A stretch of DNA of 64,000 bases from contig JAGVSM010003811.1 in assembly GCA_022494885.1 (NCBI GenBank), forward strand, positions 62,001-126,000. The letters run 5' to 3'. Source of the stretch: Micrasema longulum. Its lineage: Eukaryota > Arthropoda > Insecta > Trichoptera > Brachycentridae. Below are positions 45,285 through 54,745 of this stretch, piece by piece. Made by a program: the position numbers and the translations under genes. Position 1 is the stretch's first letter. The number at the start of each line of letters is the position of its first letter. A model generated the notes under the pieces. That model made no database searches. It was given only the letters and a program-made list of their open reading frames with translations, and was not told the origin of the DNA.

Positions 45285-45395
45285 GCGTTTCTTCAACTCT
45301 TCCATCTGATCGCCCCACTTGCCTTTTAGCAGATGAACGCTCGAAATGATCTGGTTCGCGGGATGCGTTATCCTTATTTACTTTGCCACCGAACC
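45285..45395 (-). CDS. Candidate host exon (exon A) with strong donor
   Basis: On the minus strand a consensus donor (cgc/gtaagtg) sits at 45284, and a possible acceptor (gtgttag) lies just above 45395. Two frames compete. One is open over the full 111 nt and reads FGGKVNKDNASREPDHFERS, SAKRQVGRSDGRVEET. The other is more protein-like but starts after a stop and reads HPANQIISSVHLLKGKWGDQ then MEELKKR. The first leaves one base in phase 1 and would join exon B (44556-44732) as an Arg codon; the second would need phase 0. The word cagatggaagagttga(a/g)gaaa also occurs in the MITE at 6827, so a transposon origin must be considered. Confidence 0.3.
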
Positions 45396-45790
45396 CTAAC
45401 ACAATGAATGCAATTACCTACCTTGTACTGGGGTTCTAGTACCTTATTGTTTGGATCTTCTGTCGCGGCAGTTTGAATCCGATCAGATCCTGTCGTCAGG
45501 AAGGAGGGGCACTTGACGTGTTTTCTTGAATATTAAATGCGATCACACGACACGGTGGATTTAATGATCGCAAAAATAACTTATTCGCGACCACGGTGAG
45601 AATATCAAAAGGCACATGCACACACGATCAGTTCATTTGTTGTTATGGGGCCGAGACAATATTGGTACCCACGGTAGGCATTGCAACATCTTAAATAGGG
45701 CCCAGTAAGTAGCAAATAAATTTGAACGCCTTAACCTATTCAATGTGCTATACACACATAGAGTAAATATGGCGTAACCGACAACTTTGT
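45396..45790. other. Unrecognised DNA
   Basis: Mixed composition, no supported gene. It may be intron or unique intergenic sequence next to the candidate exons. Confidence 0.4.
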
Positions 45791-45794
45791 TTTA

Positions 45795-46560
45795 TTATGG
45801 TTGCAAAAATTCTTACCCATTAGTACTAAATGCACTCTTGTACAAGCATTACTACTACCCATTCTAGATTACGCTGATGTTTCCATGACTGAGTTAAGCT
45901 GTGAGCAACTCGATAAACTTGAACGACTTCAGAATACATGCATAAGGTACATTTTTGGTCTTAGGAAATATGACCACATTTCTGATTATCGTAGGCAACT
46001 GAAATGGCTCAAAATTAGACAGCGGAGAGACTATCACTCCCTCTCACTTCTGTTCAATGTACTTCATAGTCCTAACGCTCCTATATACCTGTGTGAAAAA
46101 TTTCAACGCTTATCAGTTCATGGTTTACCTCTTCGTTCTAATTCTCAAGGCACTCTCTTAATACCCATACACAATTCCTCTTTCTTCTCTAACTCATATA
46201 GTGTCCATGCGGCTCGACTGTGGAATCATCTCCCATCCACCATCAAAGATGTTACTACATTATCTCTGTTTAAATCACGTCTGAAGAAACATCTCCTTTC
46301 TCTTCCTTAATCTCTCCTCCTTTCCTTTTTCCTCTTTCCGCTTTTTTCCTTTTCCCATTGAGTAATAGTTTTGATTTAAGGTAATTTATAAACAAATACG
46401 TTTATTTCTATTTTTATATATTTTTCACTTTTTAATCTTTTTTTTTTTTTCTATTGAATATGTTCTGTAACTTGAATTATAAAAATAAAACTTTTATTTT
46501 ATTGGTTGGTTGGAAGAAATTGCCATTTGGCAATAAGCCCGCCAATGTACAAATAACATT
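45795..46560 (+). pseudogene. LINE family N, C-terminal RT region with complete 3' end
   Basis: The 169-codon frame at 45801-46310 reads LLLPILDYADVSMTELSCEQ, RYIFGLRKYDHISDYRRQLK, LFNVLHSPNAPIYLCEKFQR and AARLWNHLPSTIKDV, ending LFKSRLKKHLLSLP. It is the unbroken thumb/C-terminal part of a CR1/Jockey-like RT. The 3' UTR carries ttggaagaaattgccatttg, gcaataagcccgccaatg at about 46508-46548, a stem found at the ends of all family N copies. RT catalytic motifs are missing (5' truncation). Confidence 0.88.
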
Positions 46561-46990
46561 ATGTACAAAAAGTTAAATAAATAAATAAAAATAACCACTA
46601 AGTTGGTGCTTCAAATATAAAAAATACATTTTTAGTTTTATTTTGTGAAGTAAACGAGCTGAAGCACTTATTGAATAATATACTTCTATAATTATAATCA
46701 ATAATGAAATTCCAGAGAGAATTGTTAATAAATTAACAGCATAAATCGACTTATTAAATATTTTTGTAATTTACCTTTAGGACTTCGGCTTGAGTTATTA
46801 TATTTATTAGTTAGATAAAATAACATCAGAGCTTAGTGATATAAAATAGCAGATATGTTGTTTATTTTCTGAGTGAAATTGGAAAATCAATAAGCATTAC
46901 ATGTTAGCTTAAAATATTATGTTTCCGAAATATGTGTCTTACTGTTTGTCAAAGCAATATCTTGCTCTACAACTGAGTAGGTATGTGCCT
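46561..46990. other. AT-rich DNA, nothing recognised
   Basis: No coding frame or repeat structure supported. Confidence 0.5.
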
Positions 46991-47250
46991 ATAACCTTAT
47001 AACGAATATGTTTTACATTTCTTTTTACTTCAAAACTAATTATCTGATTCCGCAGTCCTCATCATTTAATATGAACAACATAATGTACTCTTTTAAAGTT
47101 AATATGTGCGAGCCTTATCTCCATTAAAAAACAGCTGTAAATAAGATTGTTTTTTTTTTAATGTATGTATCTTTTGATACACATTTTGTTTTTTAGTAAG
47201 ACCAACTTTTCTTTTCACCAGTCTGTTTTTTCGTTGGCTGGAAGTCGTTG
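46991..47250 (+). mobile_element. Repeat also present inverted at 54541-54745
   Basis: ctgattccgcagtcctcatc, atttaatatgaac, taatatgtgcgagccttatc and cagtctgttttttcgttggc each occur in reverse complement, with small changes, at 54560-54735. The other copy ends in a family N-like tail stem, so this is probably LINE 3' UTR sequence. Confidence 0.6.
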
Positions 47251-47585
47251 CTTTCAGCAATTTGTCCGTCAAACTACTTTTCCTTTGTACTTGATGTTTT
47301 AAATAAATAATTACTGAGGAATGACCTGAAATGAATGATATTATATATAGTACAAACGAATAGACGTTTGCTTAGATTTTCGCTTTATTAATCATTCTGC
47401 GCATTCATTTTGTACCGTGTAGGAAACACCTGTCTAAAATGATCAGCCCCGATTTCACCGATTTCCCGCTCAGCTTTGCAGGAAAATTAGAAGCAGGACC
47501 CTTCAACTCTGGAACGATTAATACTTGAGTGAAAGTACCGCTCGTATAACTAAAATGTTTTTCCTACCATTTTCCATGTGAATTA
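47251..47585. other. No gene recognised
   Basis: AT-rich, no supported feature. Confidence 0.5.
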
Positions 47586-47589
47586 TTTA

Positions 47590-47790
47590 AGGAGAATGCA
47601 GAAAGCTGGCTACGAGCCTACCCAGATTCTTACAGGTCACGGTGGGCTCATGAGCTACCTGCATCGCTTCAAGCTGCCGATGCGACGATGAAACTCCCCA
47701 TTGCCTCTTTTTCAGCTTTCAAAGACAGCTGGAGGCGCGATGCAGAAGCCTGGGTAAAGATCTCTGCGACATCCCATCGGAGATAGGTAA
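47590..47790 (+). pseudogene. LINE C-terminal fragment of the I/R1/LOA type
   Basis: The plus strand reads MQKAGYEPTQILTGHGGLMS then YLHRFKLP. The LTGHG.F..YLHRF motif precedes the zinc-knuckle-like C-terminus in I, R1 and LOA clade LINEs and is not found in the Jockey/CR1 families that dominate this window. Only about 30 codons are clear before frames break, so this is a minor relic. Confidence 0.55.
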
Positions 47791-48540
47791 TAAAGAACTC
47801 ACACGAAAGGTATCGTACATGGTCAATATAGTGCAGGCAATTTTGGTTAAATAAACCAAAGTAGGGAACAAAATGCCGAACACTCCTCTAGTGGAACGGA
47901 AAGCCTGTTGACTACTGCCAATAGGCCGGCTTCTTTAGAAGAGTAAGAGTGGTTTCCTCTCCACATGAGCAAATGCTGAGAAGTTCCTGATTGACCCACA
48001 TTAGTATATCCTTCCTGATTCCAACAGTTTACATACATTTAAGGAAATTTGATTACGGAAAAACCCACTTTTTGAAATATAAACCTTGTGTATTATAAGC
48101 GAGGTAAATAAAGCGATAGGTATTACATTTGTTGGTGCAGTATAAATAATGTACCTACTCTATTTTTTTATTTTCTTTTTTTCTATACGCCTCCACTCGT
48201 TTGCGAGTGAGTACCTACTCTATTGGAACTATATAATATGATGTTTGAAAATGACTTACCTTAGATCAAATTGGTGAAAATTATATTTTATACGCACTTC
48301 CTTTTTTATTTTATATAATAATACGTCAATACTGTCAGATGTCAAAAATACTGTCTGTTTATAAAATTCCAAAATTGATTGCACTGCAGAGTAGTTTTGT
48401 TATTATTATCCTTCATTTTGCCCGGATAAGGGAAATTTTATAAATATTTGGTTTTGACTTATGACCACATTTATATCGCCTAATTTATCATGAAAATAAT
48501 ACCTCAATTGAGTTATGCGAAACGGCATGTGGTTTTTTAA
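47791..48540. other. AT-rich DNA; direct repeat of gtacctactctatt
   Basis: tgtacctactctatt near 48150 and gtacctactctatt near 48210 flank a short piece containing cactcgtttgcgagtg, a small palindrome (48195-48210). Nothing else is recognised. Confidence 0.4.
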
Positions 48541-48544
48541 AATT

Positions 48545-48835
48545 GTTTTATTATTTTATTTATTGGGGATATCAACAGTAATACATGTAAAAAAATATAA
48601 CAAAAAAAATACAGAGAATAAAACCAATAACAGATATCCACAGAAATACATGAAATACTCGTATAATACATGTTAGTGTGTTAGGGTGAGTGTTAGTGTG
48701 TGAGAGGGGGAGTGAGTGGGTGTTATAATGGAATGAGGGTGGACGTGTGTGTAAATATTATTGCACAAGTGTCAAAATATATAAAATATGAAGAATTAGA
48801 TGTAAAATAACATTTTATTATAGAAACTACTAAGT
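48545..48835 (-). mobile_element. LINE 3' UTR with CA-rich block, minus strand
   Basis: On the minus strand it repeats the order of 41980-42300: a CA-rich block, then ggatatctgttattggtttt, then gttgatatccccaataaata. Coding sequence is missing. Confidence 0.6.
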
Positions 48836-48850
48836 AAAAGGTTTTTTAAT

Positions 48851-49607
48851 TAGCGCGGGTAGATTTTGACGGCCCGTGGTAGCCTTTCTTTGTGGTGCTT
48901 TTTGCCGAAAAATTATTTTTGGCGACGAGGTGCATTTTTTGATGAATGACTGTGTTGACAAGAAAATTAGCCGTATATGGGACGACACCAACCCACGCGA
49001 GGTTGACCAGGTGATAATGCATCCTCAAAAAGTGACCGTTTGGTGTGGATTTTGGGCCGACGGCATCATTGGTCCGTCGTTTTTCGAAAACGACGATGGT
49101 GAGGCGATCACCGTCAACGGCGAGCGCTACAGAATGATGATAACCAATTTCTTATGACCCAAATTGAACCATATGGACCTAGACGACATGTGGTTCCAGC
49201 AGGACGGCGCTACGCGCCACACAGCGGACGCCACGATTGACATTCTGCATGAACGATTTGAGGGTAAGGTTGTCTCTCGCAGGGGTGATCTGAATTGGCC
49301 ACCAAGATCATGCGATTTGACCCCGCTAGACTTTTTCTTGTGGGGTCTCAGGTCTCAGGTCAAGTCACAGGTCTATGCAAATAAACCACAATCGACCGAT
49401 GCCCTAAAGGTGAACATAAAACAAGCCATCGCTCAAATTCAGCCGGATCTAAGCGGAAGGGTCATCGAGTATTGGACCACTCAGATCCGTGCCGCCGTAT
49501 GAAGCCGAGGCGGATATTTAAACGTTGTCATATTTCACCCTTAATGGCACATATGTGCCCATATGGGCCTTTCGATTAAAAAAATAATTTTGCTCTACCC
49601 GCCCTTA
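48851..49607. mobile_element. DD41D Tc1/mariner-superfamily element, 5' half deleted
   Basis: Ends are short inverted matches: gcgcgggtaga at 48853 and, in reverse complement, agggcgggtaga ending at 49605, each next to a TA as expected for this superfamily. The interior holds only the catalytic half of a transposase. The helix-turn-helix portion is gone, so it is a deletion derivative. Confidence 0.75.
48876..49502 (+). pseudogene. DD41D transposase catalytic domain, one stop
   Basis: 48876-49157 reads IIFGDEVHFLMNDCVDKKIS and VTVWCGFWADGIIGPSFFEN; the Asp of FGDE is the first catalytic residue. After one TGA at 49155-49157 the same frame continues through 49502 with MWFQQDGATRHTADATIDIL, NWPPRSCDLTPLDFFLWGLR and a C-terminal helix region ending IEYWTTQIRAAV. 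Counting from QQD to PLD gives exactly 41 residues between the second and third Asp, which places it among DD41D elements and not mariner DD34D. Apart from the stop and the lost N-terminus the domain looks well preserved, so it is younger than the mariner at 13 kb. Confidence 0.88.
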
Positions 49608-49743
49608 TTGAAAACCATGAAAACCAAAAAAATAAGAGAAAAATGTGTTTTAAAACGTGCATTTTAAACGTTACTTTGTTACAATCAAACGGATAAATAA
49701 GGGGAAGGAAGTTCAAATTACACTCACGAGTTTAACGTATAAG

Positions 49744-49777
49744 TGGAGAGTTCTGGGCATAGTTCGTACGGACTGCT
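49744..49777. repeat. Dispersed repeat, inverted copy of 41783-41816
   Basis: gtggagagttctgggcatag then ttcgtacggac is the reverse complement, with changes, of the word at 41783. Family unknown. Confidence 0.45.
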
Positions 49778-49805
49778 TGTACATGAAATAGAGAAATCGA
49801 CATTG

Positions 49806-49852
49806 TTAAATTTCCCTGGCTACCGACGGGTGCGGTAGCCAGGGAAATTTAA
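49806..49852. repeat. Perfect 19-bp hairpin with 9-nt loop
   Basis: ttaaatttccctggctacc at 49806-49824 is exactly the reverse complement of 49834-49852; the loop is gacgggtgc. It sits next to the boundary of a LINE fragment (49855 onward). Such perfection implies a recent origin or maintenance as a hairpin. Confidence 0.88.
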
Positions 49853-49854
49853 TG

Positions 49855-50460
49855 ATAACTCCAACATAAGAGCCGGGCTATCAAGGCGTCCACTAAGTAT
49901 ATCTTGAAGGACCCCCATGTCTAATAGTAAACGGCGATCTTCTAAACTAAGAAAGAGGTGCTTTTTGCAGGAAGACATATAATTTAAATCTGTATACCTG
50001 TTTCTCCAGTTAAGATGTCAAAGAAATGTCCATTGAATTTTCTCGAACCTTTCTTTATGTGTGACATTGTGGAGACCAAACAGAAGAGGCATACTCGAGC
50101 AAACTGCGAACATATGCAAAATAGACCATTTTAATACACGCGATATCTTTAAATACGAAGTACAAAACCAAGATTTCTTTGTACACGGGTCAGTATATCA
50201 TCGAAATGATTCTCAAGTGTAAGTTTGCTATCAATAATAACACCCAGATCGCGTGCGGTATCAACTCCCTGAACAGGTTGGTTTTTTAATATGTATTGAT
50301 ATGAGATGGGATGTCGACTGCGCGAAAAAGAAATAAGCAAACACTTTGATACATTGACGTTAATACGGTTTTTCAAATAGTATTCTGTCAAACGGTTAAG
50401 ATCAAAAATATATCGAATAATATCGAAGAAAGCTACTTTGGAATTATTACTAAATAGTTC
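49855..50460 (-). pseudogene. LINE family K, RT C-terminal region
   Basis: The minus frame at 50149-50391 reads NVSKCLLISFSRSRHPISYQ, ARDLGVIIDSKLTLENHFDD and VQRNLGFVLRI, the region after the RT catalytic site. Below it frames continue with RFEKIQWTFL and DRRLLLDMGVLQDILSGRLD down to about 49870. The related plus-strand piece is at 40955. Frameshifts separate the parts. Confidence 0.8.
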
Positions 50461-50915
50461 AATTTAAAGCAATATATTACTACTTGTTTTGAAACAATAC
50501 AAACACAGTATATTATAATTTAGATATGAGATGTATGTTCGTAACCTCTTTAACCCCGACTCGAGTATGCCCGAGAACCGAAGATAACAAATGTACTAAT
50601 CGTATCAGCAGAAAAAGCTGTTTTGACAAAAACAAGGTGGTTGAACATGAATCAAAATAATGAAAACTGTTTTATCGATGTTTTGTTAACACGTTCGAAA
50701 TATAAATAAACTGCACATTTTGATTTAAATCTTCAGCAGTAAAAAAATAAGATATAGGTATTAAGAGGGTAACGTGAATGCATAAAATAAATTTAAATGT
50801 AACTTAATTCTTTAAACTAGAATCCTTGAAATTTATTCATAAATTAGCCAAAGATGTAATTGAAGACGAAGAACTAAGACTTAAATTTGAAATTGAATGA
50901 AAATTGTAGTAAACA
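50461..50915. other. No gene recognised
   Basis: AT-rich; no supported feature. Confidence 0.5.
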
Positions 50916-50919
50916 TGGA

Positions 50920-51135
50920 CACAATGCGAGAATATCAGTATTATATTATATTCAACCTTCTAAAATAAGACAAGGACAGTCGAGACTAATAAACCAGGGA
51001 CTGAAATACACAATAAACTACCAGACAAAACTAAACAAAAGACTCTGACAACCTTTACAAAAGATGTTAAAAATATTATCATTAACAAGGATAAGAATTT
51101 TAAAAGTAAAAATATTTTGTTAAATGTTTGTAACT
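50920..51135 (+). pseudogene. LINE family Q C-terminal end
   Basis: aagacaaggacagtcgagac, taataaaccagggactgaaa and gacaacctttacaaaagatg match 9690-9960. Translation gives RQGQSRLINQGLK. Both copies end at about the same A-rich point, defining the family 3' end. Confidence 0.65.
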
Positions 51136-52030
51136 CGAATATGAGTTATCGTTGTCGTAAAGTATTTTCCGATGATCCTTTTTTTCTGAGAGCATTCATT
51201 ATCCTATAAACTTTAGATAATTCTCATATAACTACTACATACTTTATCCGCCCGGGTACGAACCGCGAACACATTGATTACGCAATATTCATTATAATTT
51301 TGATCGTTTATGCATTTTTGGTATTATTTATTGACGAAGGTTTAATGTCGTTAATGGTTAAATGTGTTTAAACCGTTAGCATAAAATTGAAGGGATGTTT
51401 GATAGAATCCCATTTGTCAAATTTAATGATTTTTCTGAAGAAACCAAAAACATAAAGGAAGTTTTTTGTCTCTCCTGAAAAAGCACTGAATTCGATATGA
51501 CATCCCATATTATGAGATTCTATCAAAAAGCCCATCAAATATGTTACAAGAAAAAGAAAAAAAACTTCAAATGTTTTTGTTATAGTGATAACAGATAACA
51601 GATAACAGCATCGTGCCTTTATTGATTGCTTTGACACGAAGTGCATTACTCTATACACATATTGGTTCTATCTGCAGGGCAAAATAGTTCATAAATCATT
51701 CATGCAACATAAAATAATGGCATGTGAAAATGTTACTGTTAATTTGACTTAAAATTTTCAGCCAGTCAAAAGTCTTTCAGATCGGCAACACGGTGCTGAA
51801 ATTAACTAAACTGTTATGGCGTAAAAAATGATAACAAAAATAGCGTGGTAAAGTGATATATTCTTACATAATATTCTTTATTAATTTTTATCGCTTTGTT
51901 TTTTCCACTTTTTTATATCTTTCGGTTACGATTAAAAGTTATCCTCAATATGAAAAAGTACACAAACAAAATCGCACTTTCCAAAATTAGTGTAGGTATA
52001 TTGGCGTAAATGCTTCGTAAGCATTATTTG
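51136..52030. other. Unrecognised DNA with a 12-bp inverted repeat
   Basis: tttgatagaatc near 51399 pairs exactly with gattctatcaaa near 51518, 107 bp apart. No coding sequence. It may be the core of a very old inverted-repeat element. Confidence 0.35.
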
Positions 52031-52035
52031 TGTGA

Positions 52036-52450
52036 CGGACTGGGCCCTGGGCCGCGATTACAAACGCTGTCTTCGTCGGTACATACCGGGACGATTTTAA
52101 ACTCACTTCGATATTTTTGTACGAAAATGTGTATATTTGTATGAAAACTCGAAGTATCTTCGTCGGTAACCTGTAATTAAACATGTTTAGAAAAAAAGGA
52201 ATCATATTAGATTTCTTATCGAGAAAACTTAATTTTACTTTGTAGATAAAATTGAAGATAAATTTTAACTTCCCATTAGATACGGACCCTGGGCCCCGAT
52301 TACGATGGGAAGTTAAAAGACTAATCGTTGATTGTGTATAAAGTAAATCGAATTTGATTTGTACGCAAATTTGAAGCCGGTATCTTCGTCAGTAAACTGT
52401 ATTTAAAACTAAACACGATTTATTAAAAAAAACGAATAACATATTTTCCA
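52036..52450. repeat. Two diverged tandem copies of a ctgggcccNgattac repeat
   Basis: Copy one (from 52039) has ctgggccctgggccgcgatt, gtatcttcgtcggtaacctg, taattaaac; copy two (from 52266) has ggaccctgggccccgattac, gtatcttcgtcagtaaactg, tatttaaaac. Spacing between matching points is about 225-240 bp. Family unknown; no transposase. Confidence 0.6.
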
Positions 52451-52476
52451 TACAGAAAATCCGATTTTACTTTAAA

Positions 52477-52840
52477 GATTTAATAAATAGCAGATTTTGA
52501 CTTCTGGTGACACGATTAGGAACATGAAAATAAATTTATTGCAACAGAGATGGGACATCACTTATAGCATTAAGTATTTTGAAAATGCGTGTAAGATCCT
52601 TATCAGTTCTACGTCTCTCCAATAACGACAGATTAAGAGATTCAAAATATAAATAATTACCCCTTTGTAATCCGAGCAACCTTGGCACTTTTCTTAGAAA
52701 ACGTTGTTGGACAGACTCGATATGGTCAATATGAGTCTTGTAGAATGGAGACCAAATAGGAGAATCGTATTCTAGATGGGGTCGAACTAGTGAGCAATAA
52801 AGAGTTTTAATGGTTTTAATATTTTTGAAGTCCGTAGAAA
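52477..52840 (-). pseudogene. LINE family H fragment
   Basis: agcaataaagagttttaatg, gtagaatggagaccaaatag, ttgtaatccgagcaacc and acttctggtgacac match the minus-strand LINE at 20438-21144 in order. Indels break the frame. A short taga(a)att-type tandem run follows at 52841-52910. Confidence 0.8.
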
Positions 52841-53587
52841 TTATGTAGAAAATATGTAGAAATTATTATATAGAAATTATTATATAGAAATTATGAAATA
52901 TGTAGAAATCACGCCAAAATAATACGTGTTCATGATTATATAAAAAAAATACTTTGATAAGCTCTTCTGTAAATTTGCTTCATAATACTCGGTAACTTTT
53001 AACTTTTTATTTTCCAGCGTCGATATATTTTAATTTTTCAAACATAAAATACATAAATAATATTAACATTTAGAAAATAACACATATTGAGAACAACAAA
53101 GAAACAAAGCAAGTTTAGCACCTTTATAACTAAATATAGCACAACGATAAATACGCCAAAAACCTTTTCTTACACAATCAGAATAAATATATTAAAAAAA
53201 CGCTCTTAAGAATAAAAAAGGCAGTGAATTTACTAAGGGAGATAAGATCATTAACATCACATGCCATGCAGATGATGCAGCCATAGTGATGATGAGGACA
53301 TATACATCTCAGTGAGTAAACATCTGGATGCCTAAGAAATGTCGTATAGTACAATGAACACATTGGAAACATAATTCGGATATACAAAACGTGTCAGACC
53401 GATCATAGTGTATACAATAGAGGCGAGGATAGATAGAGAGAAAATAAATAATATGAAATATATTATAAATAATATAATATATATGTACGTACTCGCATAT
53501 AAAATTCCAACTAGTTATTTTCCAGTAATTGTCAATAATGATTGGATTGAAGCATCCTCGCTGCCTACTGCCTACCCTCCCTCGCAG
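52841..53587. other. AT-rich DNA, possible intron upstream of a terminal exon
   Basis: tatagaaattat and atgtagaaat repeats occur at 52841-52910, otherwise nothing recognised. The final 50 bp are pyrimidine-rich (cctcgctgcctactgcctac) and end in a strong splice acceptor for the exon at 53588. Confidence 0.4.
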
Positions 53588-53676
53588 GCGCGGGCGCGCG
53601 CGGCCCGCAGGGTGTGTCCGGCGCCCCCGCCCCATACGCCGCCCCCGCCGCGCCCTGCAGCCCCGCGCGGGACTAA
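53588..53676 (+). CDS. Candidate terminal coding exon, Ala/Pro-rich
   Basis: A polypyrimidine tract ending ccctccctcgcag precedes a GC-rich stretch of 89 bases that ends in TAA at 53674-53676. Entered in phase 1 (two bases completing a codon) the frame reads AGARGPQGVSGAPAPYAAPA then APCSPARD and stop, with G or C in the third position of nearly all codons. The other two frames give Pro/Arg- or Arg-rich strings. AT-rich DNA returns right after the stop, as a 3' UTR would. The protein tail resembles Ala/Pro-rich ends of insect RNA-binding or transcription factors, but I cannot name it. A GC-rich chance island is the alternative. Confidence 0.4.
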
Positions 53677-54030
53677 GTTAGTTAATTAGGATCAATATTG
53701 TGTCACCACTCACCACCGCCACTGCCATAGAGCTTTGTCTCACAATCATTTAAGGATTTAACTAAATGAATGCGCTATGTACTGTATGCTATTATTCATT
53801 TACCATGAAAATACAAAAGTCAATATTCTTGAACTCCTATTCAGACCAACTCAATGGGACTAAACGTCCTGTGTTGAGATGTGAAGAGCAATTAGTTGAC
53901 ACAGACACATGAGTATATCACTACAAATATAGGATCAGAAACATAAAAAATATATTTTTTTTAAATGCATATATATATATGGCACATCAATATGGTAAAC
54001 AGTAAACTCAAACATTCGGAAAATCATATG
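53677..54030. other. Possible 3' UTR, otherwise unrecognised
   Basis: If the exon at 53588-53676 is real, this AT-rich stretch would hold its 3' UTR. I see no clear AATAAA close by that I would call its polyadenylation signal. Confidence 0.25.
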
Positions 54031-54034
54031 AAGG

Positions 54035-54215
54035 TAAGATGTTAAGTCTTACGCTTCAGGTGCCAGTCCAGTGACTATGAAATATTCTAGTGTAAAAACA
54101 CATTTTTAAAATAAATATTTCATGTCAACCGTGTCGGGAATCGAACCTGAGATCTCTTGAGTGGTAGGCAAACGCGCTAAACAATAGACCACGAGGCGGG
54201 CAGTATGTACTTATT
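54035..54215 (-). mobile_element. SINE family A, minus strand, near full length
   Basis: On the minus strand: gcccgcctcgtggtctattg, tttagcgcgtttgcctacca, ctcaagagatctcaggttcg, attcccgacacggttga (B box), gaaatatttattttaaaaat, cactagaatatttcatagtc and gcacctgaagcgtaagactt. It extends the head further 5' than the copy at 14505 and so best defines the tRNA-like part. Confidence 0.8.
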
Positions 54216-54540
54216 GGAAAATATCACTCTTTTTTTACAATTTTTAATTAATAAGGTTCTTTGAAATACCGTCGAGTAAAATTTTTTTTTTGTAGCATGA
54301 AAAATATTTTTGGGTTTATAATTTTAAAATCCAGCGAAAACGGTCTACTGCATTGGCCACGCCCCTAATACGTCACGATTCGGTTAAATTTTGAGCTTTG
54401 CTTGCGACGATTTAAGTTAAAATAGAACATCGTCACGAATATAGACGTCACAACTGTCAAGGCCAAACGTGTCGCGTTTTTGTAGACATATTTAAAAAAT
54501 AAAATGATTTATTTGTTTAAAACTTCAAGTACAAAGAAAA

Positions 54541-54745
54541 ACTACTTTGGCGGACTTATTGCTAAACGCAATATCGCCAACCAAAAAACAGACTGGTCAA
54601 AAGAAGAGTTGGTCGAAATTTTGTACTTGGTTTTCAATTGGGAGATAAGGCTTGCACATATTGACTTTTTTTCAAAGTTCATTATGTTATAATCGTACAT
54701 ATTAAATGATGAGGAATGTGGAATCAGATAACGAGTTTGGAAAGA
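54541..54745 (-). mobile_element. LINE 3' UTR with diverged tail stem
   Basis: On the minus strand it ends ggttggcgatattgcgttta then gcaataagtccgccaaagta, comparable with the family N tail, with attgc and gcaat still able to pair. The upstream part matches 46991-47250. Confidence 0.6.
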
